Source: Cryomorpha sp963836915 | Lineage (GTDB): Bacteria; Bacteroidota; Bacteroidia; Flavobacteriales_D; Cryomorphaceae | Assembly: GCA_963836915.1 (NCBI GenBank) | Contig: CAWILH010000002.1 | Span: 1,860,001 to 1,924,000 of the forward strand | Length of the DNA: 64,000 nucleotides | Direction of reading: 5' to 3' | In this document: positions 33,428 through 42,609 of the stretch, piece after piece | Position numbering within the stretch: position 1 is the stretch's first letter | Layout: each line of letters opens with the position of its first letter | Made by a program: the position numbers and the translations under genes | Notes under the pieces: model-generated | Databases searched by the model: none | What the model was told of the DNA's origin: nothing | What the model saw: only the letters and a program-made list of their open reading frames with translations

Positions 33428-34069
33428 ATGGCTCACTTAAGACTAGGCGATGAAGCGCCAAACTTTACCGCAGAAACCTCCGAAGGAGAAATAGATTTTC
33501 ATCAATGGCTCGGCGATAGTTGGGGCGTGCTCTTTTCGCATCCTGCTGATTATACGCCCGTATGCACCACCGAATTGGGAACGGTCGCCAAGTATAAATC
33601 AGAATTTGACAAGCGCAATACCAAGGTAGTGGCGCTGAGTGTAGACGGTCTCGATTCCCATAAGGGGTGGATCAATGACATCAATGAAACGCAGCATACC
33701 GAAGTGAACTTTCCGATCATTGCCGACGAAGACCACAAGGTGGCGGAGCTCTACGATATGTTGCATCCCAACGCAGATAGCAAGCACACCGTGCGATCAG
33801 TATTTGTGATCAATCCCGAAAAGAAGATCATGCTCACCATCACGTACCCACCTTCCACAGGAAGAAATTTTGATGAGCTGCTCCGTGTGATCGACTCATT
33901 GCAGCTCACTGCCTACCACAAGGTAGCCACCCCGGCCAACTGGCAAAATGGAGATGACTGCGTCGTTTCCCCTTCCATTAAAACCGAAGATATCCCTCAG
34001 CATTTTCCAAAAGGGTATACCGAAGTGAAGCCTTATTTGAGAATGACGCCGCAACCGAATTTAGATTGA
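33428..34069 (+). CDS. 1-Cys peroxiredoxin (Prx6 type)
   Basis: A 213-residue thiol peroxidase that reduces H2O2 and organic peroxides. The peroxidatic Cys46 is in HPADYTPVCTTEL, the supporting Arg in RSVFVINPEKK and the Prx6-type C-terminal domain (YHKVATPANWQNGDDCVVSP, HFPKGYTEVKPYLR) are clear. A second Cys in GDDC is in the C-terminal arm. Signal peptide absent, so cytoplasmic. A strong terminator follows within 20 bp. Confidence 0.96.
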   Translation: MAHLRLGDEAPNFTAETSEGEIDFHQWLGDSWGVLFSHPADYTPVCTTELGTVAKYKSEFDKRNTKVVALSVDGLDSHKGWINDINETQHTEVNFPIIADEDHKVAELYDMLHPNADSKHTVRSVFVINPEKKIMLTITYPPSTGRNFDELLRVIDSLQLTAYHKVATPANWQNGDDCVVSPSIKTEDIPQHFPKGYTEVKPYLRMTPQPNLD

Positions 34070-34088
34070 TTTTGAGAAATCAGATTTG

Positions 34089-34117
34089 AAAAACGCGGCT
34101 GGTAGCCGCGTTTTTTT
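34089..34117 (+). terminator. Rho-independent terminator after the peroxiredoxin gene
   Basis: The stem AACGCGGCT / AGCCGCGTT with a two- to three-base loop is followed by seven T. It starts about 20 bp after the stop at 34069. Confidence 0.92.
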
Positions 34118-34236
34118 GTCCATTCGTTACATTGTAATTTATATCCTTCAGAAGAAATTACCATCCCGCGCCAGAGCGTTTTTTCGTCACTCGGCCGGAT
34201 TTCTAGACGAAATTTCAATTCTTAAAACTTTCGACC

Positions 34237-34270
34237 AAAAAAAGCCTTCCCAAATAATTGGAAAGGCCTT
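34237..34270 (-). terminator. Rho-independent terminator after the M16 peptidase operon
   Basis: Read on the minus strand, AAAGGCCTTTCC, a loop AATTATTT and GGGAAGGCTTTTTTT form a GC stem plus T-run. It lies 37 bp past the stop of the minus-strand M16 gene at 34307. Confidence 0.85.
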
Positions 34271-34306
34271 TGGCCAATGGCATTTTTGAACTGCTTTTTT
34301 GAGGGC

Positions 34307-35635
34307 TTACTTCTTCATCTTCTCAGTCTTGGCAGGCTGAGTGAAATACTCAGGTTTTACCAATTCCTCTTTTCCAAGGTAAGACCAGTAGATCTTGTCT
34401 CCGTAGTTTTGTACCACGTTGTTTATATCGGTCAATGTAGTGTTCAATACGCGGTCGGTAAATTTATCCATTTGTTCCCAGCCACCAGTCATCTCACTTA
34501 TACCTAGGCTCATAGCTATGGAACTATTCGATTCCTGACCCATGAAGTATCCTGTGATATAGCTCTGCTTCTTACCTTCAAGCTCCTTTTCGGTAAAGCC
34601 ATCCTTACGAACCTTGTTGAGTTCGTCTACCATCACTTCAAGGCTGGCTTTCGGATCGGTCGTTGAAATATAAATCTCGTTCATCGGGTAGGCTGTATAG
34701 CCGGTAGATCGCGCTGAAGGCGCATAAGAAAGGCTGCGCTTGGTGCGAAGTTCTTCAAAAAAACGATTGCGCATGATACTGTACGCCAAGGAATTTTGAA
34801 CCGATTCTTCGGTGCCTTTTTGAGGGGCATCAAATTGCCCTTTGATGTAGTTGGTCTCAATGTCACGATCTTCCACATAAAGGCCTTCACTGATAGGCGT
34901 ACCTACGTACATCTCTTTGGGAGCGGTACCTTCGGGAAGCTTGGCCCATGCCTTTTTCACTTTTGCCTTCAGGTCGGCTTCGGTAATATCGCCCACCACG
35001 ACCAAGAAAATATTCTTCTTGGTTACCACTTTGGCATAGTGCTCCTTAAGGTCTTCAAGCGTAAGTGCTCCTAGGCTCTCTTCATCGCCAGAAGGGATTT
35101 TCTCATAATCGGTCCCGGCCCAAGCCTTGGTCATAGCCATCTCAGAAAGACGCGCATCGGGGCTGCTCTTGCTCTGCTTACTACCGGTGATGGCCTGCTC
35201 CTTAAGAATGGCAAAATCATCTTCGCGCCATGCAGGATTGGCAACAGTCATGGCAAAAAGATCCCACGACTTATCCCAATATAACTTTACACAGTTCAGG
35301 GATAGATTCCCATAATCGTAGCTTGAGCTAGCCCCCATTGAAGCTCCAACCGCTTCGGTGGCTTCATTGAATGCCTGCTTTTCCATGCTGGCAGGGCCTG
35401 AAGTCATCGCTAGGCTGAGCGCAAGATTCTCTACTCCGTCTTTCGCTTTCGCGTAATTGGTTACGCCTCCCTGCACGAAAAGCCGGGCGCTCACCGTTCC
35501 TTTTACCGACTGGCGAAGGATCACTTTGATTCCTTCCACTTCAAACTCTGTAGTCTCGGGCGCATCTTGAGCATTGGCAGCCAGGGCCACCATAGCTACT
35601 GCCGCCGACAATATGATTGATTTTAACTTTCTCAT
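34307..35635 (-). CDS. M16 family peptidase-like protein, non-catalytic partner
   Basis: A 442-residue exported protein (signal IILSAAVAMVALAANAQ) with the two-domain M16 fold: FEVEGIKVILRQS, LFVQGGVTNYAKAKDGVENLALSLAMTSG, then C-terminal GQFDAPQKGTEESVQNSLAYSIM and ELRTKRSLSYAPSARSTGY (the RSLxY substrate-contact motif). The HxxEH zinc motif is missing: the equivalent place reads VENLALSLAM. It is therefore the inactive subunit that pairs with the catalytic one encoded just upstream (8-bp gap). Ends in lysine-rich KTEKMKK. Confidence 0.9.
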   Translation of the reverse strand: MRKLKSIILSAAVAMVALAANAQDAPETTEFEVEGIKVILRQSVKGTVSARLFVQGGVTNYAKAKDGVENLALSLAMTSGPASMEKQAFNEATEAVGASMGASSSYDYGNLSLNCVKLYWDKSWDLFAMTVANPAWREDDFAILKEQAITGSKQSKSSPDARLSEMAMTKAWAGTDYEKIPSGDEESLGALTLEDLKEHYAKVVTKKNIFLVVVGDITEADLKAKVKKAWAKLPEGTAPKEMYVGTPISEGLYVEDRDIETNYIKGQFDAPQKGTEESVQNSLAYSIMRNRFFEELRTKRSLSYAPSARSTGYTAYPMNEIYISTTDPKASLEVMVDELNKVRKDGFTEKELEGKKQSYITGYFMGQESNSSIAMSLGISEMTGGWEQMDKFTDRVLNTTLTDINNVVQNYGDKIYWSYLGKEELVKPEYFTQPAKTEKMKK

Positions 35636-35643
35636 GATTTCAA

Positions 35644-37028
35644 TTAGATTTTAAGCGGTTCGATTTTAGATAGGCCCATAGACTGCTCCATCATGGGCGA
35701 TACGAGAAGGCCGGTTACATTTGGCTGGCCTTGGATGTATTTCTTTACATAATCTTTCATATCGGCCCGGCTCACCTTCTGTAGATTGTCGATATAATTT
35801 ACGTAATAGTCAATATTGGCGGAAGCCCACCAAAAGGTGAGTCCATGTACAAAGTCAGAGGTACTCTCACGCGAATAAATATCCTGAATGGCCAGCTGGT
35901 TCTTGGCTGCTTCGATTTGTGCATCGGTCAGATAGTCGTCTTCCGCCCATTTGGAAATTTCTTTTTCAAGAGCCGCTACGGCTTCTGTCATCTGCGCCGG
36001 ATTGGGCACAAAAAAGATGTTGATAGGGCCTACATGCTTTAGCGTTTGGTAGCCCGATCCTGCCTGATAGGCCAAGCCGCTCTCCACCAGATTGCGTTGA
36101 AACTGGCTCGACTCCAAGTTCAAGGCTGTGTGGAATACATCGGCAGCATAGGTAGCTTCTGTATCTTCCATACTCTTGGGCCGTGCAGGGATACCATCAT
36201 AATAGGCACTTGGGCATTTTCGCTCACCGTCACAAAAGACTCTGACTCTTTGAGCGGCTCGATGGCAGGCACGGGATATTTTTCGAAAATATCGAAGTCG
36301 CTTTTCTTCCAATCTCCATAAATGGACTTCACCATATCTGCCACACGGTCATGATCTACCGCTCCGGCCACTACAAGAATGGAATTATTGGGGTAGTAAT
36401 ACTTATCCTTAATAATCTTCATCTTCTCGGGCGTGGCGCTCAGTATGATGTCGTGATCGCCGATGGTATTCTTACGGCTATAATTTTCCTTCCAGAGCTT
36501 ATGGTTCATCTCTTCCATTAGGAAAAACATAGGGCTCGATTCGGCGCGCTGAAACTCGCCATCTACCACAGGGTTTTCATTTTTCATCTCCTGCTCCAGA
36601 AAGAGCGGGTAGCGGATGGCATTGTTCATAAATTCAAGCCCTTCCTTCATCTTGCTATTGCTCATGGTGATGAAGTAATTTACGCGCTCATCACTGGTGG
36701 TGCCATTAAAAGAGATCCCGAGCTCATTGATGCGCTCCATAAATTTCTCTTGCGATGGAATCTCCTTATTTGCTTTAAAAAACATGTGCTCATAAAGATG
36801 AGATAGGCCATCGTACTCCGGCGCTTCGGTGTAGGCACCATTGTGTACCGCTATTTCTATGGTCACGAGTGGCACACTCGGATCTTCTATTACCAGCAGC
36901 TCTAGCCCATTATCAAGGGTAGATAAGTGAAAATTTTCGGGAAGCTTGTTTTGGCCATTTGCCGTAAAGGCGAGTAACACAAATACAAATATCCCCATAC
37001 TTACATTAAGGTGTTTCATATTATTCAT
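35644..37028 (-). pseudogene. M16 family zinc peptidase, catalytic subunit, with one frame break
   Basis: The N-terminal piece (37028 to about 36165) has a signal peptide (FVFVLLAFTANGQ) and the inverted zinc motif HLYEH (His77, Glu80, His81) with the distal Glu in VVDGEFQRAE. It runs out of frame after HGPRVW; the other frame then continues DTEATYAADVFHTALNL to 35644. Adding one A to the AA of TATGGAAGATAC (36165-36168) restores about 461 residues. Family pattern GP.V.KDT.ATYAADVF supports that reading. The break is real decay or an assembly slip. It heads a two-gene operon with the non-catalytic subunit. Confidence 0.88.
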
Positions 37029-37155
37029 TTTAAGGTCTATGGTCGCGAAAGTACGTATTGACTTTGCAAAATTGGCAACCGCTCATCATATTTATGTGAA
37101 TTATACACCTAAATAGTGGCGCTCGAAGCAAAAAGATTGATGCACCTTTGCAGTC

Positions 37156-38325
37156 ATGACCGGCCATTTCCTCATCTCACCCGGACTTCGATCGCGCCGT
37201 TTTCTAAGTCTATGTATTAGCTCCACCCTATTCATGGCGAGCTTTAATATGATCATTCCCGAGCTGCCCAATTACCTTACCTCACTGGGTGGAGCCAATT
37301 ATAAGGGGCTTATCATATCCCTTTTTGCAATTACCGCAGCACTCTCGCGTCCCTTCAGCGGTAAGTTGGCCGATCTGGTAGGTCGCAGGCCTGTCATGTT
37401 TTTTGGAGCTGCTGCGAGCGCCATCTGCTGCGGGCTCTACCCACTGGTGGGCGGGCTCATGGGGTTTTTTGCCCTGCGGCTTTTTCATGGGCTCAGCACT
37501 GGCTTCAAGCCCACTGGAGATACTGCATACTTGGCCGATATCGTGACCGACAAGAATCGCGGCGAAGCGCTGGGTCTATTCGGGATGAGCGGTACCGTAG
37601 GGATGGCCGCTGGGCCGGCTGTGGGCAGCATACTCGCCTTAAAATTTGGCCTGGACGGTATGTTCATCATCTCATCACTTACTGCAGTAGCCAGTATTTT
37701 GGTCATAGCCGGTATGCCCGAATCTATTGATACCAAATCCTTTAAACCCGCAATGCTTCGCGTAGGATGGCATGATGTGTACGAACCCAAGGTGCTGGCG
37801 CCGGCTTTGGTCATGATGCTTACCGTGTTCAGTTTTGGTATGGCACTCACCATCATTCCCGATTTTAGCGAACATTTGGGTATAGAAAATAAAGGTCTTT
37901 TCTTCAGCGTAATGCTGGTCGCTTCTGTGGTCACCCGGCTCTTTGCAGGCAAGGCATCCGATAGGTTGGGCCGCGAGTCGATGCTCAAGCGGGGTGCCAT
38001 TGTGCTCGCGGTGGCCATGGTTACGGTAGGCCTTTCGGAAAATGTTGAAGTCTTTATGCTCGGTGCTTTAATTTTTGGAGTGGCCACGGGAATAAATTCC
38101 CCCACCGTATTTGCGTGGACGGTAGACCTGGCCAATACCGAGCAGCGCGGACGCGCCATGGCTACCCTTTTTATAGCCTTGGAGTTCGGTATTCTCAGTG
38201 GTGCCTTGGCTTCCGCCGAAATATATGGCAATGAGCCCGATCGCTTCGGCTGGGCATTTGGTCTTGGAGCTCTTTTGGCCATAGCCACGCTCGTACTCCT
38301 ATTGAGCCTAGGCAGAAAAAGATAG
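37156..38325 (+). CDS. MFS transporter
   Basis: A 389-residue major facilitator with 12 predicted helices. The loop 2-3 motif GKLADLVGRRPVM (motif A) and loop 8-9 copy GKASDRLGRESML are present, as is the motif C-like GMSGTVGMAAGPAVGSIL in helix 5, which is typical of drug/H+ antiporters. Substrate unknown. The upstream sequence GCACCTTTGCAG ends 7 bp before the ATG and resembles a -7 box, suggesting a very short leader. Confidence 0.92.
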   Translation: MTGHFLISPGLRSRRFLSLCISSTLFMASFNMIIPELPNYLTSLGGANYKGLIISLFAITAALSRPFSGKLADLVGRRPVMFFGAAASAICCGLYPLVGGLMGFFALRLFHGLSTGFKPTGDTAYLADIVTDKNRGEALGLFGMSGTVGMAAGPAVGSILALKFGLDGMFIISSLTAVASILVIAGMPESIDTKSFKPAMLRVGWHDVYEPKVLAPALVMMLTVFSFGMALTIIPDFSEHLGIENKGLFFSVMLVASVVTRLFAGKASDRLGRESMLKRGAIVLAVAMVTVGLSENVEVFMLGALIFGVATGINSPTVFAWTVDLANTEQRGRAMATLFIALEFGILSGALASAEIYGNEPDRFGWAFGLGALLAIATLVLLLSLGRKR

Positions 38326-38450
38326 TTTCAGCAAGGCCTGGCAGCGGCTTAATAAGATTTAAAAAATATTTCATTTATTTGCAGCCCTTTTCAGAAAAAG
38401 GCACCCAATTTTGACGAAAAAATCAGATTTAAAATATAAAATCCCGCTTT

Positions 38451-39420
38451 ATGAAATCAATGGTTACCCTTTTACTCATTTCTGTGTTCCCGCTTTTCGG
38501 CATGGCCCAGGGCAATGCCGAAATCCTATCGGACGAAGATCGCGAGAAGCTTGCCAAGGCAGAGCGTGCAGCGATCAATGAAAGTGATACCATCTGGAAA
38601 TTTGGGGGCACCGTAGGCCTTAACTTTAGCCAGAGCTACTTCAGCAATTGGGCTGCAGGGGGTCAAAACAGTATATCGGGCACGGCGCTCACCAGCCTTT
38701 TTGCCAATTATGCAAAAGGAAGAAATAGCTGGAATACGACCTTAGACCTTGCCTTTGGACTGTTGAGCCAAGATGACCGCTCGCCCATAAAGACGGATGA
38801 CCGTATAGACCTTACTTCGAAATATGGCTACCAAACCAAAAATCCTGATTGGTATTACTCCTTCCTCTTTAACTTTCGTACACAATTTGCGCCCGGTTAC
38901 ACCATAGAAGATGGGGTGGAACTCGAGCCCAAAATATCGGACTTCCTAGCGCCTGCATACAGCATCGTCTCTCTTGGTTTTGATTACCGACCAAACGAAA
39001 ATTTTTCAGCCTTACTCTCACCGGCCACTTCAAAAATCACTATCGTGACGGTAGATGAATTGGTAGAAAATTACGGTGTCGATCCCGGAGACAATGTGCG
39101 TTTTGAAATGGGTGCCTTCATAAAGTTGGCATACCAAAAAGACGTGTTTGAAAACGTAAATCTTCAGACACGGCTAGACCTCTTCTCCAACTACACGGAG
39201 AACCCGCAAAATATCGATGTAAACTGGGAGACCTTGATTACTATGAAAGTGAACAAGTGGCTGTCGGCGACTCTCACCACACAATTATTATATGATGATG
39301 ACGTACTGATTGTCCTCGACCAGACCTTAGATGCCGAAGGAACAGTAATCTCGGAAGCGCAAAGCCCCAAGAACGCAGTTTAGGGAAGTATTTGCACTTG
39401 GGTTGAATTTTGCTTTTTAG
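38451..39420 (+). CDS. DUF3078 outer-membrane-type protein, C-terminus out of frame
   Basis: A signal peptide (LLLISVFPLFGMAQ) and DUF3078 domain: WKFGGTVGLNFSQSYFSNWAAGGQNS, then alternating beta strands as in a small outer-membrane barrel. The frame stops at 39383 (TAG). In the next frame the sequence reads PRTQFREVFALGLNFAF and stops at 39418-39420; an aromatic barrel end of this kind is what the family has. One extra base in CAAAGCCCCAAG (about 39359-39371) explains the shift. Function unknown; members are often in the envelope. Confidence 0.85.
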
Positions 39421-39429
39421 ACCGCTGGG

Positions 39430-39525
39430 GGTTGGTTTTTGGTTTTTAGTTATTGGTTTTTAGTTATTGGTTGTTAGTTATTGGTTGTTAGTTATTGGTT
39501 GTTAGTTATTGGTTGTTAGTTATTG
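39430..39525. repeat. GTTAGTT/ATTGGTT heptamer tract, left of IS3 copy 3
   Basis: About thirteen seven-base units, first GTTGGTT/TTTGGTT/TTTAGTT, then a 14-base alternation of GTTAGTT and ATTGGTT, running straight into the IS3 end at 39526. The same tract continues on the other side at 40889-40928. Confidence 0.94.
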
Positions 39526-39535
39526 TGTCCCAATA

Positions 39536-40414
39536 CTAAATACGGTTGACCATTTTCTCACTATGTGTTATTAAATGTAACTCTTTCTTTTTTGCTTCTT
39601 TTTTCTTTGTTAGTAACCCGGGTTTTTGTTGATAACCGAAGTGTACATCAGCCGGGGTTCTGAGCTTCAGGCTCCTATGTGGTCTAAGATGGTTGTAGTT
39701 GTGAACGGCTTGTTTGAGTTTTGTCCACAACTGGCTAAAATCCTGGGGATTCCAAGGTTTTAAGTATTCGTTTTTAATGATGCCATTTATGCGTTCGGCG
39801 TGTGCGTTCTCGTATACAGATTCAGCCATACTGTTGATAATCCGCCCCTTGGTTATCTGTAAAAACTTCTTGCTATAGTATTGTCCACCCCCATCAGAGT
39901 GAAAGATGAGTTGTTGATCCTGGTTGTAATCCTTCCAGGCCATCTTAAAAGCGGGTATTGTTGTATGGGTAGTTAAGAGCCTTTTGCTCAGATTATAACC
40001 GACAATAAGCCTGCTGAAAAGATCGAGAATAAAGGTCATGTAGTAGTATCGTTCTCCAAGCTGATAATAGGTGATATCGCTCACCCAAACTTGGTTGACA
40101 CGTGTCAACTTGATAGAGTCAACTAAGTTGGGAAATCGTATCACCCCATTGCTGTCGGTAGTTCTCTTAAAATTCCGTTTCCTTTTAATACAGAAGCCCA
40201 TATCGCGGTAGAGTGCGAGGAATCGATCGCGTCCGATGTAATCGGGTAAGAGCATGGAATGCATTTTCACAGCACCCATTTTTGGGTGATCATCGCGGAG
40301 TTCGTGCAGCAGGTATTCAATCTGGCACCACTCATCGGTTTTGTTCAGCAATCGCTGATACCTCTGATGAATATTTTGCCTGCTTGTTTTAGCAAATTGA
40401 TAGATCAAACGCAT
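39536..40414 (-). CDS. IS3-family transposase OrfB, copy 3
   Basis: A 292-residue DDE integrase domain with the triad in VSDITYYQLG, HSDGGGQYY and AERINGIIKNEY. The sequence appears to be the consensus of the three copies. Made as an OrfAB fusion if ribosomes slip -1 at the A9G run in orfA. Confidence 0.95.
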   Translation of the reverse strand: MRLIYQFAKTSRQNIHQRYQRLLNKTDEWCQIEYLLHELRDDHPKMGAVKMHSMLLPDYIGRDRFLALYRDMGFCIKRKRNFKRTTDSNGVIRFPNLVDSIKLTRVNQVWVSDITYYQLGERYYYMTFILDLFSRLIVGYNLSKRLLTTHTTIPAFKMAWKDYNQDQQLIFHSDGGGQYYSKKFLQITKGRIINSMAESVYENAHAERINGIIKNEYLKPWNPQDFSQLWTKLKQAVHNYNHLRPHRSLKLRTPADVHFGYQQKPGLLTKKKEAKKKELHLITHSEKMVNRI

Positions 40415-40416
40415 TT

Positions 40417-40836
40417 TTAGTCTGTGTTTGTCTTTGTTTTCCCTGAACCAGATGACTGTGTGGAGCCAAGCTTTTTTTTTATGTCTACCCCATACATTTC
40501 TTCCGCAACCTCAATGAGTTTGTCCTTAAATTCAATCTCTACCTGCTTTTGTCCCAGCAGTTTCTGTAGCTCAGCGATTTGCTCTCTTAGGGCTTTTAAT
40601 TTGGCGGTATCACTCATTGGCTCAACTATTTGTCGCACTCCTTGCGTCTTAAGAACGGAGAATTTATCAACCCAGTTGTAGACTGCTGTAGAGCTTACGT
40701 CGTATTCTCTACAAATATCGCAAACCCTGGTTTGATTTAGCTCCAACTCTCTAACCTTCTTGAGCTTAAAGCTATCACTGAAAACGCGATTTCTTCTTGG
40801 GTTGGATCTTACTCCAATCGACTTTTTACTTGCCAT
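40417..40836 (-). CDS. IS3-family OrfA, copy 3
   Basis: 139 residues from the ATG (MASKKSIGV), same protein as in copy 2, with helix-turn-helix CDICREYDVSSTAVYNW and leucine-zipper-like C-terminal helix. Stop codon two bases before the orfB ATG. Confidence 0.93.
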   Translation of the reverse strand: MASKKSIGVRSNPRRNRVFSDSFKLKKVRELELNQTRVCDICREYDVSSTAVYNWVDKFSVLKTQGVRQIVEPMSDTAKLKALREQIAELQKLLGQKQVEIEFKDKLIEVAEEMYGVDIKKKLGSTQSSGSGKTKTNTD

Positions 40837-40888
40837 TTTTCTATCCGGTTTAGGGTGAAAAATGGTCAACTTATTTCAGTACGGGACA

Positions 40889-40928
40889 GTTAGTTATTGG
40901 TTGTTAGTTATTGGTTGTTAGTTATTGT
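40889..40928. repeat. GTTAGTT/ATTGGTT heptamer tract, right of IS3 copy 3
   Basis: About five and a half units of the same alternating heptamers as at 39430-39525, in the same phase and strand. It shows that the element interrupted one longer tract. Confidence 0.93.
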
Positions 40929-40975
40929 GACCTCTCATGAAATAGGTTGACAGGCCACCTACTAAAGACCAAACA

Positions 40976-42454
40976 CTAAGCACTAAAAACTTTTTCACTA
41001 AAATTCAACAAGTAAAGCCGCTCACTGGCCCTGGTCACTGCGGTGTATAGCCACCTAAAGTATTGCTGGTCGAGCATCTCTTCAGTCATATAGCCTTGAT
41101 CTACGATAACTCCTGGCCACTGTCCGCCCTGAGCCTTATGGCAGGTTATAGCGTAGGCAAACTTTATTTGAAGGGCATTATAAAAAGGATCTTCCTTGAT
41201 CGCTTTCTTTCGCTCATCCTTGGTGGGGAGATGGGCGTAGTCTGCTTGCACGCCATGATAGAGCTTATCGGAGGCCGCCGATGGCATTGATGCGCCTTCT
41301 ACCAAGAGGCTGTCTAACCAAAGCAATGCTTCTACCGATGGCTCGTCGGGATAATCGATAAGCCGCAGGGTGGCATTTACGAAGTTGAATCCATACCGCT
41401 CTTCATGTCTGCCCAGCCGCTCTACCTCAGCTACATCCCCATTGGCGATAAAGCCCACATGGCTCTCTTCGCCCAGCCAATGGTAATTATTCTTTACAGC
41501 CATTACGAGATCACCAGAATTAAGCTGCTCTTCGCGAAAATAAATCCGCGCCCTTATCTGTTGGTTAAATAGATTGGCGCGTTTATTACTCCGGGTAATG
41601 ATTATACTGCCTTCGGCGCCGTAGCGGTTGAAGACATCATCGAGCACATCTTGGAGCTGCATACCGTCTATGGGGCTTACATCTGCCTTGCTCGGCAAAG
41701 GGATGGGCAGATCATCTTTCTTATCGGCTTTAACAAAACCACGCAAGTCGGTGGCCAAGTCGAGAATCCCAGAGTCTTCCCGTTGGCGCATTACTTCCGT
41801 CAATTCGCAGATAGCGGCCGTAAGCGAAAACTCCCGCTTTAAAAAATCCAGATCGAGTGCTGGACTCAGATCGCTCCCTACAGGCGGCAGCTGAGCGCCA
41901 TCACCGATGAGTATGAGCTTGCAGTTCTTGCCATTGAACACATACTCAAAAAGATCGAGGAGAAGATTGCCGCCACCGCTGCCGCCATAATTCTCCCAGC
42001 CGATCATGGATGCTTCATCGACCACAAAGATGGTATTGGTATGAAGATTTTGTGCCGGCACGAAATGCATCCCACCAGAAGGGGTGCGCTGCTGGAAGTA
42101 GATCTTTTTATGAATGGTATAGGCGCGCTCACCGGTATAGCCGCTCAGCACTTTGGCCGCCCGACCTGTGGGCGCCAGCAGGCTATATTTCAAGTGATGG
42201 GCGGGAAGGGTTTTCACCAATGCATTCACCATACTGGTTTTTCCAGTGCCTGCATAGCCCTTTACCAAAAGGAGACAATTTGGCCTATCGCTTACAAGGA
42301 ATTTGGCCATGGCATAGATCAACCGATCTTGCGAAGCGGTGGGTCGATACCCAAAATTCGATCTCAAGAGGTTTTCTATTTCGCGGTTTTTCGCTGCCGA
42401 CTGATCTATATTTTGCATAAGCCAAACAAATAACGGGTTTTTGGCCGAACTCAC
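40976..42454 (-). CDS. RecD-like ATP-dependent DNA helicase (AAA_30/UvrD_C_2)
   Basis: A 492-residue SF1B helicase. Motif I is KGYAGTGKTS (residues ~64-73), then LAPTGRAAKVLSGYTG (Ia), IFVVDEASMIGW (II), ILIGDGAQLPPVGS (III), and C-terminal YAITCHKAQGGQWPGVIVD and WLYTAVTRASERLYLLN (V/VI). It lacks the long N-terminal domains of RecD2, as is usual for the Bacteroidota form. A later Met (residue 14) is an alternative start. Probably acts on 5' overhangs in repair or mating; partners are not seen here. Confidence 0.92.
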   Translation of the reverse strand: MSSAKNPLFVWLMQNIDQSAAKNREIENLLRSNFGYRPTASQDRLIYAMAKFLVSDRPNCLLLVKGYAGTGKTSMVNALVKTLPAHHLKYSLLAPTGRAAKVLSGYTGERAYTIHKKIYFQQRTPSGGMHFVPAQNLHTNTIFVVDEASMIGWENYGGSGGGNLLLDLFEYVFNGKNCKLILIGDGAQLPPVGSDLSPALDLDFLKREFSLTAAICELTEVMRQREDSGILDLATDLRGFVKADKKDDLPIPLPSKADVSPIDGMQLQDVLDDVFNRYGAEGSIIITRSNKRANLFNQQIRARIYFREEQLNSGDLVMAVKNNYHWLGEESHVGFIANGDVAEVERLGRHEERYGFNFVNATLRLIDYPDEPSVEALLWLDSLLVEGASMPSAASDKLYHGVQADYAHLPTKDERKKAIKEDPFYNALQIKFAYAITCHKAQGGQWPGVIVDQGYMTEEMLDQQYFRWLYTAVTRASERLYLLNFSEKVFSA

Positions 42455-42609
42455 CTGAAGGGCTTGAATTATAAAATGGACTCAATCTTTTAGGGATCAA
42501 AAAATTAGTTACTCGCGTGAAGCAGAATCGGCCGATTATGAAACCCACGCAATTAAAAACCCGTAAGAGAGCCGATTCCCCTTGAGCGCGCTTTAAAACC
42601 TGCAAGTTT

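Larger units (their letters stand above)
39526..40888 (-). mobile_element. IS3-family element, copy 3, intact
   Basis: 1363 bp, ends TGTCCC...GGGACA, in the same orientation as copy 2 7.9 kb away. It is inserted in the middle of a GTTAGTT/ATTGGTT heptamer tract. Near identical to copies 1 and 2. The A9G slippery run is at 40471-40480 (complement). Confidence 0.96.
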
